A stretch of DNA of 64,000 nucleotides from Actinomycetes bacterium (GCA_023436775.1 JAEZHW010000002.1:7372-71371), one strand, 5' to 3'; counted from the stretch's first letter, positions 7,974 through 17,481 are shown. The notes: generated by a model not told the origin, from the letters alone. Numbers and translations: made by a program.

Positions 7974-9536
7974 CTATGGCTCTTGGACTGGCAGCGGGGT
8001 GGAAATTGACGAGGAGACGGCCGCCAACTGCGCCGCCAACTGCGCCGGGACGGTGGCAACGACGCGCGTCCCAGCCTCCTCGTAGTACTCCTCGTGCAGC
8101 ACGCCACGCTCGTGAATCGCGGCAATCAAGTCCCCGCGCGCGTAGGGCACTACCGCGGTAATCCGCTCGCCCGGCTGCGGGACCAAGTCCTCGAGGCGCT
8201 GCAAGAGCTCGTCCAGGCCCTCACCGGTGTGCGCTGAGACGAACACGGCATCCGGGGCGAGGGCGCGCAGCAGCAGGCGCTGGTCCTCGTCGACGAGATC
8301 CACCTTGTTGAACACGATCAGTTCGGGAACATCGAGCGCGTCAATGTCACGCAGTACACCCCGCACCGTGTCGATCTGGCCGGCCGGGTCCGGGTGCGAG
8401 GCGTCCACGATGTGCAGCAGCGCGTCCGAATCTGCCGCCTCCTCCAGGGTGGAGCGGAAGGCTTCGACAAGCTGGTGCGGCAGGTCCCGCACGAATCCGA
8501 CCGTGTCCACCAGGGTGAACTTGCGGCCGTCGGCAGTCTTCGTGGCGCGAACCGTGGCGTCCAGGGTGGCGAACAGCGCGTTCTGCACCAGCACGCCTGC
8601 GCGGGTCAACCGGTTCAGCAGGCTCGACTTGCCCGCGTTGGTGTAGCCGACGATAGCGATGCTGGGCACCGCACCGCGGCGGCGGTTCGCTCGCTTGGCA
8701 GCCCGGGCTGGACCGAAGCCCGCGATCTGACGACGCAGCTTCGCCATTCGGGTGTGAATGCGACGGCGGTCGAGTTCGATCTTGGTCTCACCCGGACCAC
8801 GACCACCGATACCCACACCGCCGGCAGCGCGACCACCTGCCTGGCGGCTCATCGACTCACCCCAACCACGCAGACGCGGCAGCAGGTACTCGAGCTGTGC
8901 CAGTTCGACCTGGGCCTTGCCCTCGCGGCTCTTAGCATGCTGGCTGAAGATATCGAGGATGATCGCGGTGCGGTCGATGACCTTCACCTTCACGACGTCT
9001 TCCAGGGCGCGGCGCTGGCTCGGCGCGAGTTCCGCGTCAGCGACCACGGTGTCCGCCCCAAGGGCAGCCACAATGTCGCGCAGTTCCTCGGCCTTGCCGC
9101 GGCCCAGGAAGGTGGCGGGGTCCGGCAGAGCGCGCTTTTGTAGCAGGCCATCCAGCACCTCGGCACCGGCCGTTTCGGCCAGTGCCGCGAGTTCATGCAG
9201 CGAGTTCTCGGCGTGCTCTAACTTGCCTGCCTGGTACAGACCGATCAGCACCACACGCTCGAGCCGCAGCTGGCGGTATTCGACCTCGGTGACGTCTTCG
9301 AGTTCGGTGGAGAGGCCTGCCACACGCTGCAGCGACTGACGTTCTTCGAGGTCGAGCTGCTCACCGTCAAAGTCCTGGTGGTCGGCACCTTCCGCCTGCA
9401 GCGCCTGCGCCTTGCCAAAGCGGCGGTTTCCAGCGGCACGGGCGTCGGCGGCGCGCAGCACGCGCTCTACCGCATCGTTGGCATCATCGCGGCCAGTACG
9501 ATCCGGTTCTGTAGCGTCATCGCGCTCAAGAGTCAT
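7974..9536 (-). CDS. hflX: GTPase HflX
   Basis: Ribosome-associated GTPase that splits stalled or hibernating 70S ribosomes. The N-terminal HflX domain includes the glycine-rich GRAAGGVGIGGRGPGETKIELDRRRI segment, followed by the TRAFAC GTPase motifs GYTNAGKSS (G1), DTVGFVRDLPHQLVEAFRST (G3) and NKVD (G4). The 520 residues include an acidic N-terminal extension usual in actinobacteria. It is next to miaA/miaB/dapF, as in many members of this phylum. The start at 9536 has only a distant GGAAAGG upstream. Confidence 0.96.
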   Translation of the reverse strand: MTLERDDATEPDRTGRDDANDAVERVLRAADARAAGNRRFGKAQALQAEGADHQDFDGEQLDLEERQSLQRVAGLSTELEDVTEVEYRQLRLERVVLIGLYQAGKLEHAENSLHELAALAETAGAEVLDGLLQKRALPDPATFLGRGKAEELRDIVAALGADTVVADAELAPSQRRALEDVVKVKVIDRTAIILDIFSQHAKSREGKAQVELAQLEYLLPRLRGWGESMSRQAGGRAAGGVGIGGRGPGETKIELDRRRIHTRMAKLRRQIAGFGPARAAKRANRRRGAVPSIAIVGYTNAGKSSLLNRLTRAGVLVQNALFATLDATVRATKTADGRKFTLVDTVGFVRDLPHQLVEAFRSTLEEAADSDALLHIVDASHPDPAGQIDTVRGVLRDIDALDVPELIVFNKVDLVDEDQRLLLRALAPDAVFVSAHTGEGLDELLQRLEDLVPQPGERITAVVPYARGDLIAAIHERGVLHEEYYEEAGTRVVATVPAQLAAQLAAVSSSISTPLPVQEP

Positions 9537-9564
9537 AGGTAGGGTTCGCCTTTCCAGCCGAGTC

Positions 9565-9570
9565 TAGGCT
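9565..9570 (+). promoter_or_regulatory. -10 box TAGGCT of the RsmC-like gene
   Basis: TAGGCT lies 11 nt before the ATG at 9582, leaving about 5 nt of untranslated leader. Confidence 0.4.
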
Positions 9571-9581
9571 AAGTTCGCTCT

Positions 9582-10235
9582 ATGCCTGCGGATCATTACT
9601 TCACGGCGGAGCCAGCCAGCCCCGAGGAGTCGCGCACGATTCAGGTCAAGCTCGCTGGCCGACCGTTGTCGGTCGTTACCGCCAACGGTGTGTTCAGCCC
9701 GGCGCACGTCGATACCGGCACGCAGGTGCTGCTGAATCACGTCCCCGCTCCCCCGCCGAGCGGCAATCTGCTGGACCTTGGCTGCGGCTGGGGCCCGATC
9801 GCGATCACCCTGGCGTTGGAATCGCCGCACGCCACGGTCTGGGCCGTCGACGTCAACGAGCGCGCCCTGGACCTGGTGCGCCGCAACGCGGAACTCCTCG
9901 GCCTGACCAACATCACGGCAGCCCGCCCGGAGGACGTGCCCAGCGACGTGCAGTTCGCGGCCATCTGGTCGAACCCACCGATTCGGGTCGGTAAGAACGA
10001 GCTGCACTCGATGCTGACCACCTGGCTTGACCGCCTTGCCCTCGGCAGCGATGCCTGGCTGGTGGTGCAGCGCAATCTGGGCTCTGACTCGTTGCAGCGC
10101 TGGATGGAGGCAACGCTGCCAGCGGGCTATACCGTGCTTCGTGCAGCCAGCAACAAGGGGTTTCGGGTGCTGCGCGTGCGGCACCGGGTACCCGGCGCGC
10201 CAATGACCGGCGCGATTGTGCTACCGCCGCTGTAA
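9582..10235 (+). CDS. class I SAM-dependent methyltransferase, RsmC-like
   Basis: A 217-residue small methyltransferase domain (MTS family). SAM-binding motif I is LLDLGCGWGPIAITLALE and the catalytic-loop motif is SNPPIRVGK, the NPP[IYF] signature of enzymes that methylate exocyclic amino groups of guanine. RsmC makes m2G1207 in 16S rRNA; this protein lacks the second half of E. coli RsmC, as is usual in actinobacteria, so the exact nucleotide is inferred. It is divergent from hflX and convergent with dapF. Confidence 0.85.
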   Translation: MPADHYFTAEPASPEESRTIQVKLAGRPLSVVTANGVFSPAHVDTGTQVLLNHVPAPPPSGNLLDLGCGWGPIAITLALESPHATVWAVDVNERALDLVRRNAELLGLTNITAARPEDVPSDVQFAAIWSNPPIRVGKNELHSMLTTWLDRLALGSDAWLVVQRNLGSDSLQRWMEATLPAGYTVLRAASNKGFRVLRVRHRVPGAPMTGAIVLPPL

Positions 10236-10243
10236 CCGGCCGA

Positions 10244-10295
10244 GCCACTGCGCTAGGCGCGAGCGCTCCGCCTCGATCGCCCGAACAGCAGTGGC
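10244..10295. terminator. long hairpin between the RsmC-like gene and dapF
   Basis: GCCACTGC (10244-10251) pairs with GCAGTGGC (10288-10295), which ends one base before the dapF stop codon. The loop has a smaller GAGCG/CGCTC pairing. It could terminate both convergent genes, but no T-run is present. Confidence 0.5.
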
Positions 10296-11189
10296 CTAGA
10301 GAAGTACCGTGCCGCGGAACACCAACTCCGCCGGGCCACTCAACGCCACGCGTTCGCTGCCGTCCGGCTGCGGGACCACACGCACACCCAACGTTCCCCC
10401 CGGCACCGTCACCTGCCAGCGGTCTGGGGCGCCCGCGCCCGCCCAATGACGAGTCGCGAGGGCCGCAGCCACGGCACCGGTACCGCACGAGAGTGTCTCA
10501 CCAACGCCACGCTCATAGACGCGCATGCGGATCCGGCCGACGCCGTCCTGCACCAGCGGCTCAGCGGGCACCACGAACTCGATATTCGCGCCAGCCGGCG
10601 GGAGCGGGTCCAGATCGGGCAGCCGCTCGAGGTCCAACGCTTCCAACTCGGTGTGCTCGGCGAGCGCGACCACCACGTGTGGGTTGCCCACGTCGATACC
10701 CAGGCCTGGGCGCGGCACAGAAAGCCCCTCGGCACGCACGGTGCGCTCAGGATCCAGGCGCCAGGTTCCCAGGAGCACCTCATAGCCGCCGTTGCCGTCG
10801 CTGCGCACTTCGACCACGCCGGCGCGGGTGCCAATCAGCAGCGGTGCCGCCTCGTCGCCTGCCGGCGGTTCCGGCGCGAGGCCCTCCTCGACCAGGTACC
10901 GCACAAACACGCGCACGCCATTGCCGCAGATCTCGGCGAGGCTACCATCCGCGTTGCGATAGTCCATGAACCACTCTGCACCGGCGGCCGCGGCCGCGTC
11001 GCTCTTGGGCTCGCCGAGCGCGGCCGAGCGCACCGCGCGCAGCAATCCGTCGCCGCCGACACCGAAATGACGGTCGGCCAACGCAGCCACCTGCTCGGCC
11101 GGCAGCGGCATGCTCGCATCAACGTCCGTGAGCAGGACGAAGTCGTTGCCGGTGCCATGGCCCTTAGTGATGCGCAGTTCTGTGGTCAC
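10296..11189 (-). CDS. dapF: diaminopimelate epimerase DapF
   Basis: Interconverts LL- and meso-diaminopimelate for lysine and peptidoglycan synthesis. The two catalytic cysteines are in SLAEICGNGVRVFVRYL (Cys88) and ETLSCGTGAVAAAL (Cys235); the N-terminus KGHGTGNDFVLL is typical. I chose the GTG at 11189 (297 aa): it gives the family N-terminus and has TAGGCT exactly 7 nt upstream, while the open frame continues 87 codons further without homology. Divergent from rlmN. Confidence 0.96.
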   Translation of the reverse strand: MTTELRITKGHGTGNDFVLLTDVDASMPLPAEQVAALADRHFGVGGDGLLRAVRSAALGEPKSDAAAAAGAEWFMDYRNADGSLAEICGNGVRVFVRYLVEEGLAPEPPAGDEAAPLLIGTRAGVVEVRSDGNGGYEVLLGTWRLDPERTVRAEGLSVPRPGLGIDVGNPHVVVALAEHTELEALDLERLPDLDPLPPAGANIEFVVPAEPLVQDGVGRIRMRVYERGVGETLSCGTGAVAAALATRHWAGAGAPDRWQVTVPGGTLGVRVVPQPDGSERVALSGPAELVFRGTVLL

Positions 11190-11196
11190 AGTTCCC

Positions 11197-11202
11197 AGCC
11201 TA
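11197..11202 (-). promoter_or_regulatory. -10 box TAGGCT of dapF, leaderless
   Basis: TAGGCT, 7 nt (GGGAACT), then the GTG at 11189. Confidence 0.55.
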
Positions 11203-11230
11203 CGCCTGCGGAGTCTGGGATGATTGAGCG

Positions 11231-12496
11231 GTGAACGAACAAACTCCCCCGGAACGAACCACTGTGCGCGCCACGGGCGCTCCGCGACAGGTGCGTCCCC
11301 GTGCCGAGGGCTGGACCCAGGCCAAAGATGCCGAGGGTCGACCGCTGCTGCAGTTTGCCTCACCGCGCCGCAAGCAGCCGGAAACCCACCTCGCCGACCT
11401 GGACATGGCTGGCCGCCAGGCCCGAGCCACCGAGCTGGGCGTGCCCGCATTCCGGGCCAAGCAGATTTCGCAGCACTACTTCGGTCGCTACCAGATCGAC
11501 CCCGCCGAAATGTCGGACCTACCGTCGGTTGGCCGCGACGAACTCGTCGGCTCGATGCTGCCGCCGCTGCTCACGGAGGTGAAGCGGCTGAAGACCGACG
11601 ACAACAACACCATCAAATTCCTCTGGCGCCTCTTCGACGGCGCCCTGGTGGAGTCGGTGTTGATGCGCTACCCGAACCGGATCACGCTGTGCGTATCCAG
11701 CCAGGCCGGCTGCGGGATGAACTGCCCGTTCTGCGCCACCGGGCAGGCAGGCCTCACCCGCAACCTGTCGGCTGCCGAGATCGTGGACCAGGTCGTCGCT
11801 GCGAACCGCGCCATTGCGGCCGGAGAACTCGGTGCCTCGCATCACGCCAGTGGCGAAGCCCAGCGCGTGACCAACATCGTCTTCATGGGTATGGGTGAGC
11901 CGCTGGCCAACTACGCCCGCCTCATGACGGCGGTGCGGCGCATGGTCGCCCCCGTTCCCGAGGGGCTCGGCATGTCGGCGCGCCAGATCACGGTCTCCTC
12001 GGTGGGCCTGGCTCCGGCGATTAAGAAGCTCGCCAACGAGGACCTGCCGCTGACCTTCGCGCTGTCGCTGCATGCGCCCGACGACGCGCTCCGCGATGAA
12101 CTCATCCCGGTGAACTCCCGCTGGAAGGTCGACGAGGTGTTGGACGCCGCGTACGAGTACTACCAGACCACCGGTCGCCGCGTCTCGATCGAATATGCCC
12201 TGATCAAGGACATGAACGACCACGCGTGGCGTGCCGACCTGCTGGCCGAGAAGCTGCTCTCCCGCGGCCGGGGCTGGGTGCACGTGAACCCGATCCCGCT
12301 GAACCCGACTCCGGGGTCAGTGTGGACCAGTTCCGAGCCGGAGGTCGCCCAAGAGTTCGTCCGCCGCCTCAATGACGCGGGTATCCCGACCACGCTGCGC
12401 GACACTCGCGGCCGCGAGATCGATGGCGCCTGCGGCCAGCTCGCCGCGGGCGAGGAGCCGGCGCCGGACGCTGGCCTGGCGGCGCCGCTGCTTTAG
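11231..12496 (+). CDS. rlmN: 23S rRNA A2503 / tRNA A37 C2-methyltransferase RlmN
   Basis: Radical-SAM enzyme that methylates A2503 of 23S rRNA and A37 of some tRNAs. It has the CxxxCxxC cluster motif at Cys161, Cys165 and Cys168 (CGMNCPFCATGQAG), the GMGEPLANY segment, and the C-terminal DGACGQL cysteine that carries the intermediate methyl group. Length is 421 aa from the GTG at 11231; the first 50 residues form a basic, poorly conserved extension. Divergent from dapF and convergent with miaA. Confidence 0.96.
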   Translation: MNEQTPPERTTVRATGAPRQVRPRAEGWTQAKDAEGRPLLQFASPRRKQPETHLADLDMAGRQARATELGVPAFRAKQISQHYFGRYQIDPAEMSDLPSVGRDELVGSMLPPLLTEVKRLKTDDNNTIKFLWRLFDGALVESVLMRYPNRITLCVSSQAGCGMNCPFCATGQAGLTRNLSAAEIVDQVVAANRAIAAGELGASHHASGEAQRVTNIVFMGMGEPLANYARLMTAVRRMVAPVPEGLGMSARQITVSSVGLAPAIKKLANEDLPLTFALSLHAPDDALRDELIPVNSRWKVDEVLDAAYEYYQTTGRRVSIEYALIKDMNDHAWRADLLAEKLLSRGRGWVHVNPIPLNPTPGSVWTSSEPEVAQEFVRRLNDAGIPTTLRDTRGREIDGACGQLAAGEEPAPDAGLAAPLL

Positions 12497-12569
12497 CCGC
12501 GCAGATTCGGACCGATCCGAGCCGGGCTCAACCGGGCTGGCAGTACCAGGCTGCGCGCTGACCGCTCAG

Positions 12570-13577
12570 CTACGCAGCGAGGCCGAGACACTCGAGCACC
12601 TGCTCGGCGAGGTTGTCGCTGAGATAGTCCAAGCGCACCATCTCGCCATAGCGGTTGAACCAGGAGCGCTGGCGGCGCGCATACCTGATGGTGAGGGCTT
12701 CGGTCTCATTGAGTCCCGCCTCGACGCTCATGGTGCCATCAATGACCGCGATTGCCTGGGCGTAGCCGATCGCGCGGGAGGCGGTCTGCCCCTCGCGCAG
12801 GCCCCGGTCCAGCAGACCCCGCACCTCCTCGACCAGGCCACCGTCCCACATCTGCTCGGCACGCACCCGAAGTCGCTGGCGGAGCACATCACGGTCACCG
12901 TCGAGGAAGAACTGCGCCGTCGGCACCCAACTGGCCGCCGCCTCGGGCAGGTGAGCACTGTAGGGCTTGCCGGTGATTTCGATGACCTCGAGGGCGCGGA
13001 TGACGCGACGGACGTTGCCCGCGCTCATTGCGGCTGCGGCCGCGGGGTCCTGCTGACTCAGTCGCTCCCAGAGTTCGAAGGTCTTCCATTCCCGAGCCAG
13101 TTGGTCTGCTTCCGCCTCGAGCCGGGCACGAATCTCAGGGTCGGTGCCCGGGAAGTGCATCTCGTGGATCACTGCGGACAGGTACAGGCCACTGCCACCA
13201 ACCAGAATCGGCGTTATGCCCTGCGCGCGCAGCCCAGCGATGGTCTCCCGGGCCAGCCGCTGGTAGTGCGACACCGTCGAGGTTTCCGTCACTGCAAGCA
13301 CGTCGAAGAGGTGATGTGGGATGCCACGACGCTCCGCAACTGGGATCTTGGCCGTGCCGATGTCCATGCCCCGATAGAGCTGCATGGCGTCACCATTCAC
13401 GATCTCGGCAGAGTGGCCGAGCGCGATCAGACGTTCAGCCAGTTCGAGGCTCAGCGCGGTCTTACCAGTCCCGGTCGGGCCAGCCAGCAGGATCAAGTCG
13501 CCCGGCTGCCAGGGCAGGGGCGTGACCGGACCTGCGGCGAAGGACCAGCTAAAGCTGGCGGAGTGCTGCTCGCTCAC
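12570..13577 (-). CDS. miaA: tRNA dimethylallyltransferase MiaA
   Basis: Adds the isopentenyl group of DMAPP to N6 of A37, the first step of ms2i6A formation. The P-loop GPTGTGKT is at residues 33-40, followed by the family segments DAMQLYRGMDIGTAK and VGGSGLY. I start at the GTG 13577 (335 aa), 11 bp past the miaB stop; the frame upstream lies inside miaB. No Shine-Dalgarno is visible, so translation is probably coupled to miaB, whose product modifies the same nucleotide. Confidence 0.95.
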   Translation of the reverse strand: MSEQHSASFSWSFAAGPVTPLPWQPGDLILLAGPTGTGKTALSLELAERLIALGHSAEIVNGDAMQLYRGMDIGTAKIPVAERRGIPHHLFDVLAVTETSTVSHYQRLARETIAGLRAQGITPILVGGSGLYLSAVIHEMHFPGTDPEIRARLEAEADQLAREWKTFELWERLSQQDPAAAAAMSAGNVRRVIRALEVIEITGKPYSAHLPEAAASWVPTAQFFLDGDRDVLRQRLRVRAEQMWDGGLVEEVRGLLDRGLREGQTASRAIGYAQAIAVIDGTMSVEAGLNETEALTIRYARRQRSWFNRYGEMVRLDYLSDNLAEQVLECLGLAA

Positions 13578-13588
13578 GTGGTGGTCGA

Positions 13589-15166
13589 TCAGCGTTCGCC
13601 GTCGCTCGGGTCGTAAATCGGCACGGTCGAGACCGGCACCGGGGTCAATGGCAGCATGGTGCGGCCTTGTGGAGCACCGACCTTGATGGTCGGGAAGCCA
13701 AGCGACACGGCCGAAGTGCCGCTCACGCCACCGGTGCTCGGCACGCCACAGGAAGCAGCCTGGGCACGATCCCAAGCGTCACCGGCGCGGCTGCGGCGAA
13801 TCTGCAGCGGGCTGCCGTCCGACTCGGCGATCAAGTGGAACGGTGCGGCCTTGGTCACCGTAGCCGTGACGAAATCACCCGGGCGTGGCACCTCGGAGCC
13901 TTCCGGCACGTCGAAGTGAACCAGGCGGCTGTCCTGCGCGCGACCGCTCATCCGGTGCGTCTCGGAATCCTTGCGCCCGTCACCGGTCGTCACGAGCAGT
14001 TCCAGGGTGCGGCCGACCTGCTTGGCGTTCTCTTCGGTGCTGATCCGATCCTGCAGCGCAATGAGGCGGTCGTAGCGTTCCTGCACCACTTCCTTCGGCA
14101 ACTGGTCCGGCAGGTCCGCGGCCGGGGTGCCGGGACGCTTCGAGTATTGGAAGGTGAATGCCGAGGCGAAGCGCGAGGCCTCGACCACGCGCAGCGTCTC
14201 TTGGAAGTCTTCTTCGGTCTCGCCCGGGAAGCCGACGATGATGTCGGTCGAAATCGCGGCATTCGGGATCTTGGCGCGCACGCGGTCTAGGATGCCCAGG
14301 AATCGCTCGGAGCGGTAGGACCGGCGCATCGCCTTGAGGATGCGGTCCGAGCCGGACTGCAGCGGCATATGCAGCTGCGGCATCACGGTCGGGGTCTCTG
14401 CCATCGCGTCAATCACGTCGTCCGTGAACGCGGCCGGGTGCGGGCTGGTGAAACGAATCCGCTCCAGGCCCTCGATTTCGCCAGCGGCACGCAGCAACTT
14501 CGCGAAGGCCTGACGGTCACCGAACTCAACGCCATAGGAGTTCACGTTCTGGCCGAGCAGGGTGACCTCTACCGCGCCGTCGTCGACCAGCGCCTGGATT
14601 TCCGCGAGGATCTCGCCCGGCCGACGGTCGCGTTCCTTGCCACGAAGGCTCGGCACGATACAGAAGGTGCACGTGTTGTTGCAGCCGACCGAGATGGATA
14701 CCCAGCCGGCATAGGTGGAGTCACGCTTGGTGGGCAGCGTCGACGGGAAGACTTCGAGCGACTCCAGGATCTCGAGCTGTGCTTCGCCATTGTGTCGGGC
14801 ACGCTCCAGCAGACTCGGCAGCGAATGCAGATTGTGCGTGCCAAAGACCACGTCCACCCACGGGGCCTTGGACAGGATGGTGGCCCGGTCCTTCTGGGCC
14901 AAGCAGCCGCCGACGGCGATCTGCAGACCGCCATGCTCACGCTTACTCTTGGCCAGGTGGCCGAGGGTGCCGTAGAGCTTGTTGTCGGCGTTCTCCCGCA
15001 CGGCGCAGGTGTTGATGACGACGACGTCCGGCGTCTCGCCCTCGGCGACCGGGACATACCCGGCAGCCTCCAGTGATCCCGCCAGCCGCTCAGAATCGTG
15101 CACATTCATCTGGCAGCCGAAGGTGCGCACCTCATACCGGCGTGGCGCTTCCTGGATCGCAGTCAT
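13589..15166 (-). CDS. miaB: tRNA-2-methylthio-N6-dimethylallyladenosine synthase MiaB
   Basis: Radical-SAM methylthiotransferase acting on i6A37 of tRNA. The N-terminal cluster cysteines are Cys18 (FGCQMN), Cys54 (NTCAVREN) and Cys88 (GGCLAQKD); the radical-SAM CxxxCxxC is Cys162-Cys166-Cys169. A TRAM domain follows near residue 380-450 and there is a C-terminal extension of about 75 residues. The ATG at 15166 is supported by TACACT 7 nt upstream. Followed by miaA, which supplies its substrate. Confidence 0.97.
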   Translation of the reverse strand: MTAIQEAPRRYEVRTFGCQMNVHDSERLAGSLEAAGYVPVAEGETPDVVVINTCAVRENADNKLYGTLGHLAKSKREHGGLQIAVGGCLAQKDRATILSKAPWVDVVFGTHNLHSLPSLLERARHNGEAQLEILESLEVFPSTLPTKRDSTYAGWVSISVGCNNTCTFCIVPSLRGKERDRRPGEILAEIQALVDDGAVEVTLLGQNVNSYGVEFGDRQAFAKLLRAAGEIEGLERIRFTSPHPAAFTDDVIDAMAETPTVMPQLHMPLQSGSDRILKAMRRSYRSERFLGILDRVRAKIPNAAISTDIIVGFPGETEEDFQETLRVVEASRFASAFTFQYSKRPGTPAADLPDQLPKEVVQERYDRLIALQDRISTEENAKQVGRTLELLVTTGDGRKDSETHRMSGRAQDSRLVHFDVPEGSEVPRPGDFVTATVTKAAPFHLIAESDGSPLQIRRSRAGDAWDRAQAASCGVPSTGGVSGTSAVSLGFPTIKVGAPQGRTMLPLTPVPVSTVPIYDPSDGER

Positions 15167-15173
15167 GACAGCC

Positions 15174-15179
15174 AGTGTA
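15174..15179 (-). promoter_or_regulatory. -10 box TACACT of miaB, leaderless
   Basis: TACACT, 7 nt (GGCTGTC), then the ATG at 15166. It lies in the 114-bp gap after recX. Confidence 0.5.
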
Positions 15180-15280
15180 CGACTGTGGCCGGGTCCGATG
15201 CGAAAGCGCAAGCGCCGTCCGCATTACATCAACCGCGCAGTCCGAGGCGAGGAGAATTCGCCGCCGGAGCGCCCCGTGCG

Positions 15281-16123
15281 TCACTGGAAGCGAGGCCCGC
15301 TGGTGCCGCGCGCGGGGCGCTGACTGGGCCATTGCCCCGTGGCAGCGGCGTCGCGCGAGGAGAAGGAACGACGAGGTCCGGAACCAGCCGGCACCACAGC
15401 CCGTACCGCCTGCGTGATCACATCCGCGCTGAATCCTCGACGTTGCAACTGGCCGCGCAGGCGCCGTTCCGCGACCGCAGGTTCGAGCCGAGCCAAGGCG
15501 GCGCGCTTCGACTCGGCGAAGGCCAGGGCGAGGTCGGCTTCGGTGTCACGATCCACCACCGCCACCGCGCGATTGATGACATCGGCGGGCAGATGCTGCG
15601 CCTTGAGTTCCTGAATCAGCGCCGAGCGACTCAGACGCTTGCGCTGCATGAGCCGTTCGACGAGGGATTCGGCCATGCGTGCATCGTTCACGAAGCCGAG
15701 CGCAACCAACTGCTGCGCCTCCGCTTCGGCCAGCATCGCTGGTACGCCGAGGCTGACGAGCTTGGCGGCGAGGCCCCGCTCAGAGTAGTCGCGGCGGGCG
15801 AGCGCCTTGACTGCCAAGTCGCGGATGCGCGCCGGATCTGTGACCGCATCCTCGCTGAAGGCTTCGCCGGAGATCGCATGGACACTGGCCAGTCGCGCCG
15901 GCGCTTCGTCCTCGTCGGGCACACACCTGGGGCCGGACGCGCTGGCGGGTCGTTCCTGAATGGCCTGCATCCGTTCCCGCAGGTCCGCAACCACCGAACC
16001 GAGGGGCCTGGGGTCACGGTCATCGGCTGCCGCTTCGTCGCGGCCAGCGTCGTTCGCGGCGGAACGCTTGCCACCGTGCAGGTAGTGCACGGTGGCAAGG
16101 CGTTCGACTACCGGCTCACTCAT
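15281..16123 (-). CDS. recX: RecA regulator RecX
   Basis: Modulates RecA filaments. The RecX fold of tandem three-helix repeats runs from about residue 95 (ARIRDLAVKALARRDYSERGLAAKL) to about 235. The protein is 280 residues, longer than usual, with an acidic N-terminal extension of about 90 residues and a basic/Ser-rich C-terminal tail. Its ATG overlaps the recA stop codon (ATGA), a conserved actinobacterial arrangement that keeps RecX far below RecA. Confidence 0.93.
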   Translation of the reverse strand: MSEPVVERLATVHYLHGGKRSAANDAGRDEAAADDRDPRPLGSVVADLRERMQAIQERPASASGPRCVPDEDEAPARLASVHAISGEAFSEDAVTDPARIRDLAVKALARRDYSERGLAAKLVSLGVPAMLAEAEAQQLVALGFVNDARMAESLVERLMQRKRLSRSALIQELKAQHLPADVINRAVAVVDRDTEADLALAFAESKRAALARLEPAVAERRLRGQLQRRGFSADVITQAVRAVVPAGSGPRRSFSSRDAAATGQWPSQRPARGTSGPRFQ

Positions 16124-17190
16124 GCGCCGGCGGCTCGCTTCTCAGCCAGCTTGTCGGTCAGCGAGTCGACCGGCGCAGCGCCTTCGACAGGGCCTTCAAC
16201 AATGCCAAGCTTGGTCAGGATGCGCAGTTCGATTTCTTCGGCGACCGTCGGGTTCTGGGCCAGGAAGTTGCGGGCGTTTTCCTTCCCCTGGCCGAGCTGC
16301 TGGTCACCGTAGGTATACCAGGCACCGGACTTCTTGACGATGCCGTGTTCAACGCCAAAGTCGATCAGGCTTCCCTCGCGGGAGATACCGACGCCATAGA
16401 GGATGTCGAATTCAGCCTGCTTGAAGGGTGCCGCCATCTTGTTCTTGACGACTTTGACGCGGGTGCGGTTACCGATCGCGTCGGCGCCATCCTTCAGCGT
16501 TTCAATGCGGCGGATGTCCATCCGGACCGAGGCATAGAACTTGAGCGCCTTACCACCGGCAGTCGTTTCGGGGCTGCCGAAGAAAACGCCAATCTTTTCA
16601 CGGAGCTGGTTGATGAAGATCGCGGTGGTCTTCGTCGAGTTGAGTGCACCGGTGAGCTTGCGCAGTGCCTGGCTCATCAGGCGAGCCTGGAGGCCGGGTA
16701 GCGAGTCACCCATCTCCCCGTCGAGTTCGGCCTTGGGCACCAGGGCTGCGACCGAGTCGATCACGATGATGTCAATCGATCCCGAACGAATCAGCATGTC
16801 GGCGATTTCCAGGGCCTGTTCACCGGTGTCCGGCTGCGAGACCAGCAGTTCGTCGATGTTCACGCCGAGCTTCTTGGCGTATTCGGGGTCGAGGGCGTGT
16901 TCGGCGTCCACGAAGGCGGCAATACCGCCGGCACGCTGTGCGTTCGCAATCGCGTGCAGTGCAACCGTGGTCTTACCGGACGATTCCGGACCATAGATTT
17001 CCACCACGCGACCACGCGGGAGACCGCCGATACCGAGCGCAACATCGAGTGCGATCGAGCCGGTCGAAATCACTTCTACCGGGGCACGCTCATCCGAGCC
17101 CAGGCGCATCACGGAACCCTTGCCGAACTGGCGGTCAATTTGTGCCAGTGCTGCTTCGAGGGCCTTTTCCTTGTCTGGTGTCGTTGCCAC
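16120..17190 (-). CDS. recA: recombinase RecA
   Basis: Strand-exchange ATPase and co-protease for LexA. Walker A GPESSGKT is at residues 67-74, with the RecA signature ALKFYASVRMDIRRIETLKDG further on. No intein is present and the length (356 aa) is normal. I chose the GTG at 17190 (VATTPDKEKALEAALAQI) because AAGGAG stands 5 nt upstream; the open frame extends into the leader. A LexA box covers the promoter about 200 bp upstream. Confidence 0.99.
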   Translation of the reverse strand: MATTPDKEKALEAALAQIDRQFGKGSVMRLGSDERAPVEVISTGSIALDVALGIGGLPRGRVVEIYGPESSGKTTVALHAIANAQRAGGIAAFVDAEHALDPEYAKKLGVNIDELLVSQPDTGEQALEIADMLIRSGSIDIIVIDSVAALVPKAELDGEMGDSLPGLQARLMSQALRKLTGALNSTKTTAIFINQLREKIGVFFGSPETTAGGKALKFYASVRMDIRRIETLKDGADAIGNRTRVKVVKNKMAAPFKQAEFDILYGVGISREGSLIDFGVEHGIVKKSGAWYTYGDQQLGQGKENARNFLAQNPTVAEEIELRILTKLGIVEGPVEGAAPVDSLTDKLAEKRAAGA

Positions 17191-17372
17191 CGGGACTCCT
17201 TCTTGTCGCATTCGATTTGCCCACAGGCTGTCGCGACATCCGGATTTCCCGGACCGTTCGACAGGGCAGTTGCAGGATTGCTGTCTGCTTCGTACGGTAC
17301 GACCGACGACTGACACTGAGGCCGAAATCAGTCATCCCGCAGGAAACCAGTCCAACAAGGCTGCTGTGCAGG

Positions 17373-17403
17373 AGCCTAGCAAGGAATTCGAACAGAGTTT
17401 CGA
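17373..17403 (-). promoter_or_regulatory. recA promoter with LexA box
   Basis: LexA box TCGAACAGAGTTTCGA at 17388-17403 has one mismatch to the SOS consensus. On the minus strand it is followed 9 nt later by a TAGGCT -10 (17378-17373). The predicted leader is about 175 nt with no clear structure. Confidence 0.85.
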
Positions 17404-17481
17404 TAGCGAGCGGTTCGGCGTGTCGAACCCGCGTGCCAGGCAGCACCAAATTCGGCACCGCTGAGCGCTACAAACCTCGGT

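Noticed and set aside
12507..12520. Short hairpin TCGGA-CCGA-TCCGA after rlmN as a terminator
   Set aside because: A 5-bp stem without T-run in a 73-bp convergent gap is too weak to call.
16120..17190. Intein in RecA
   Set aside because: The RecA sequence is continuous through the Walker A and the DNA-binding loops with the normal 356 residues.
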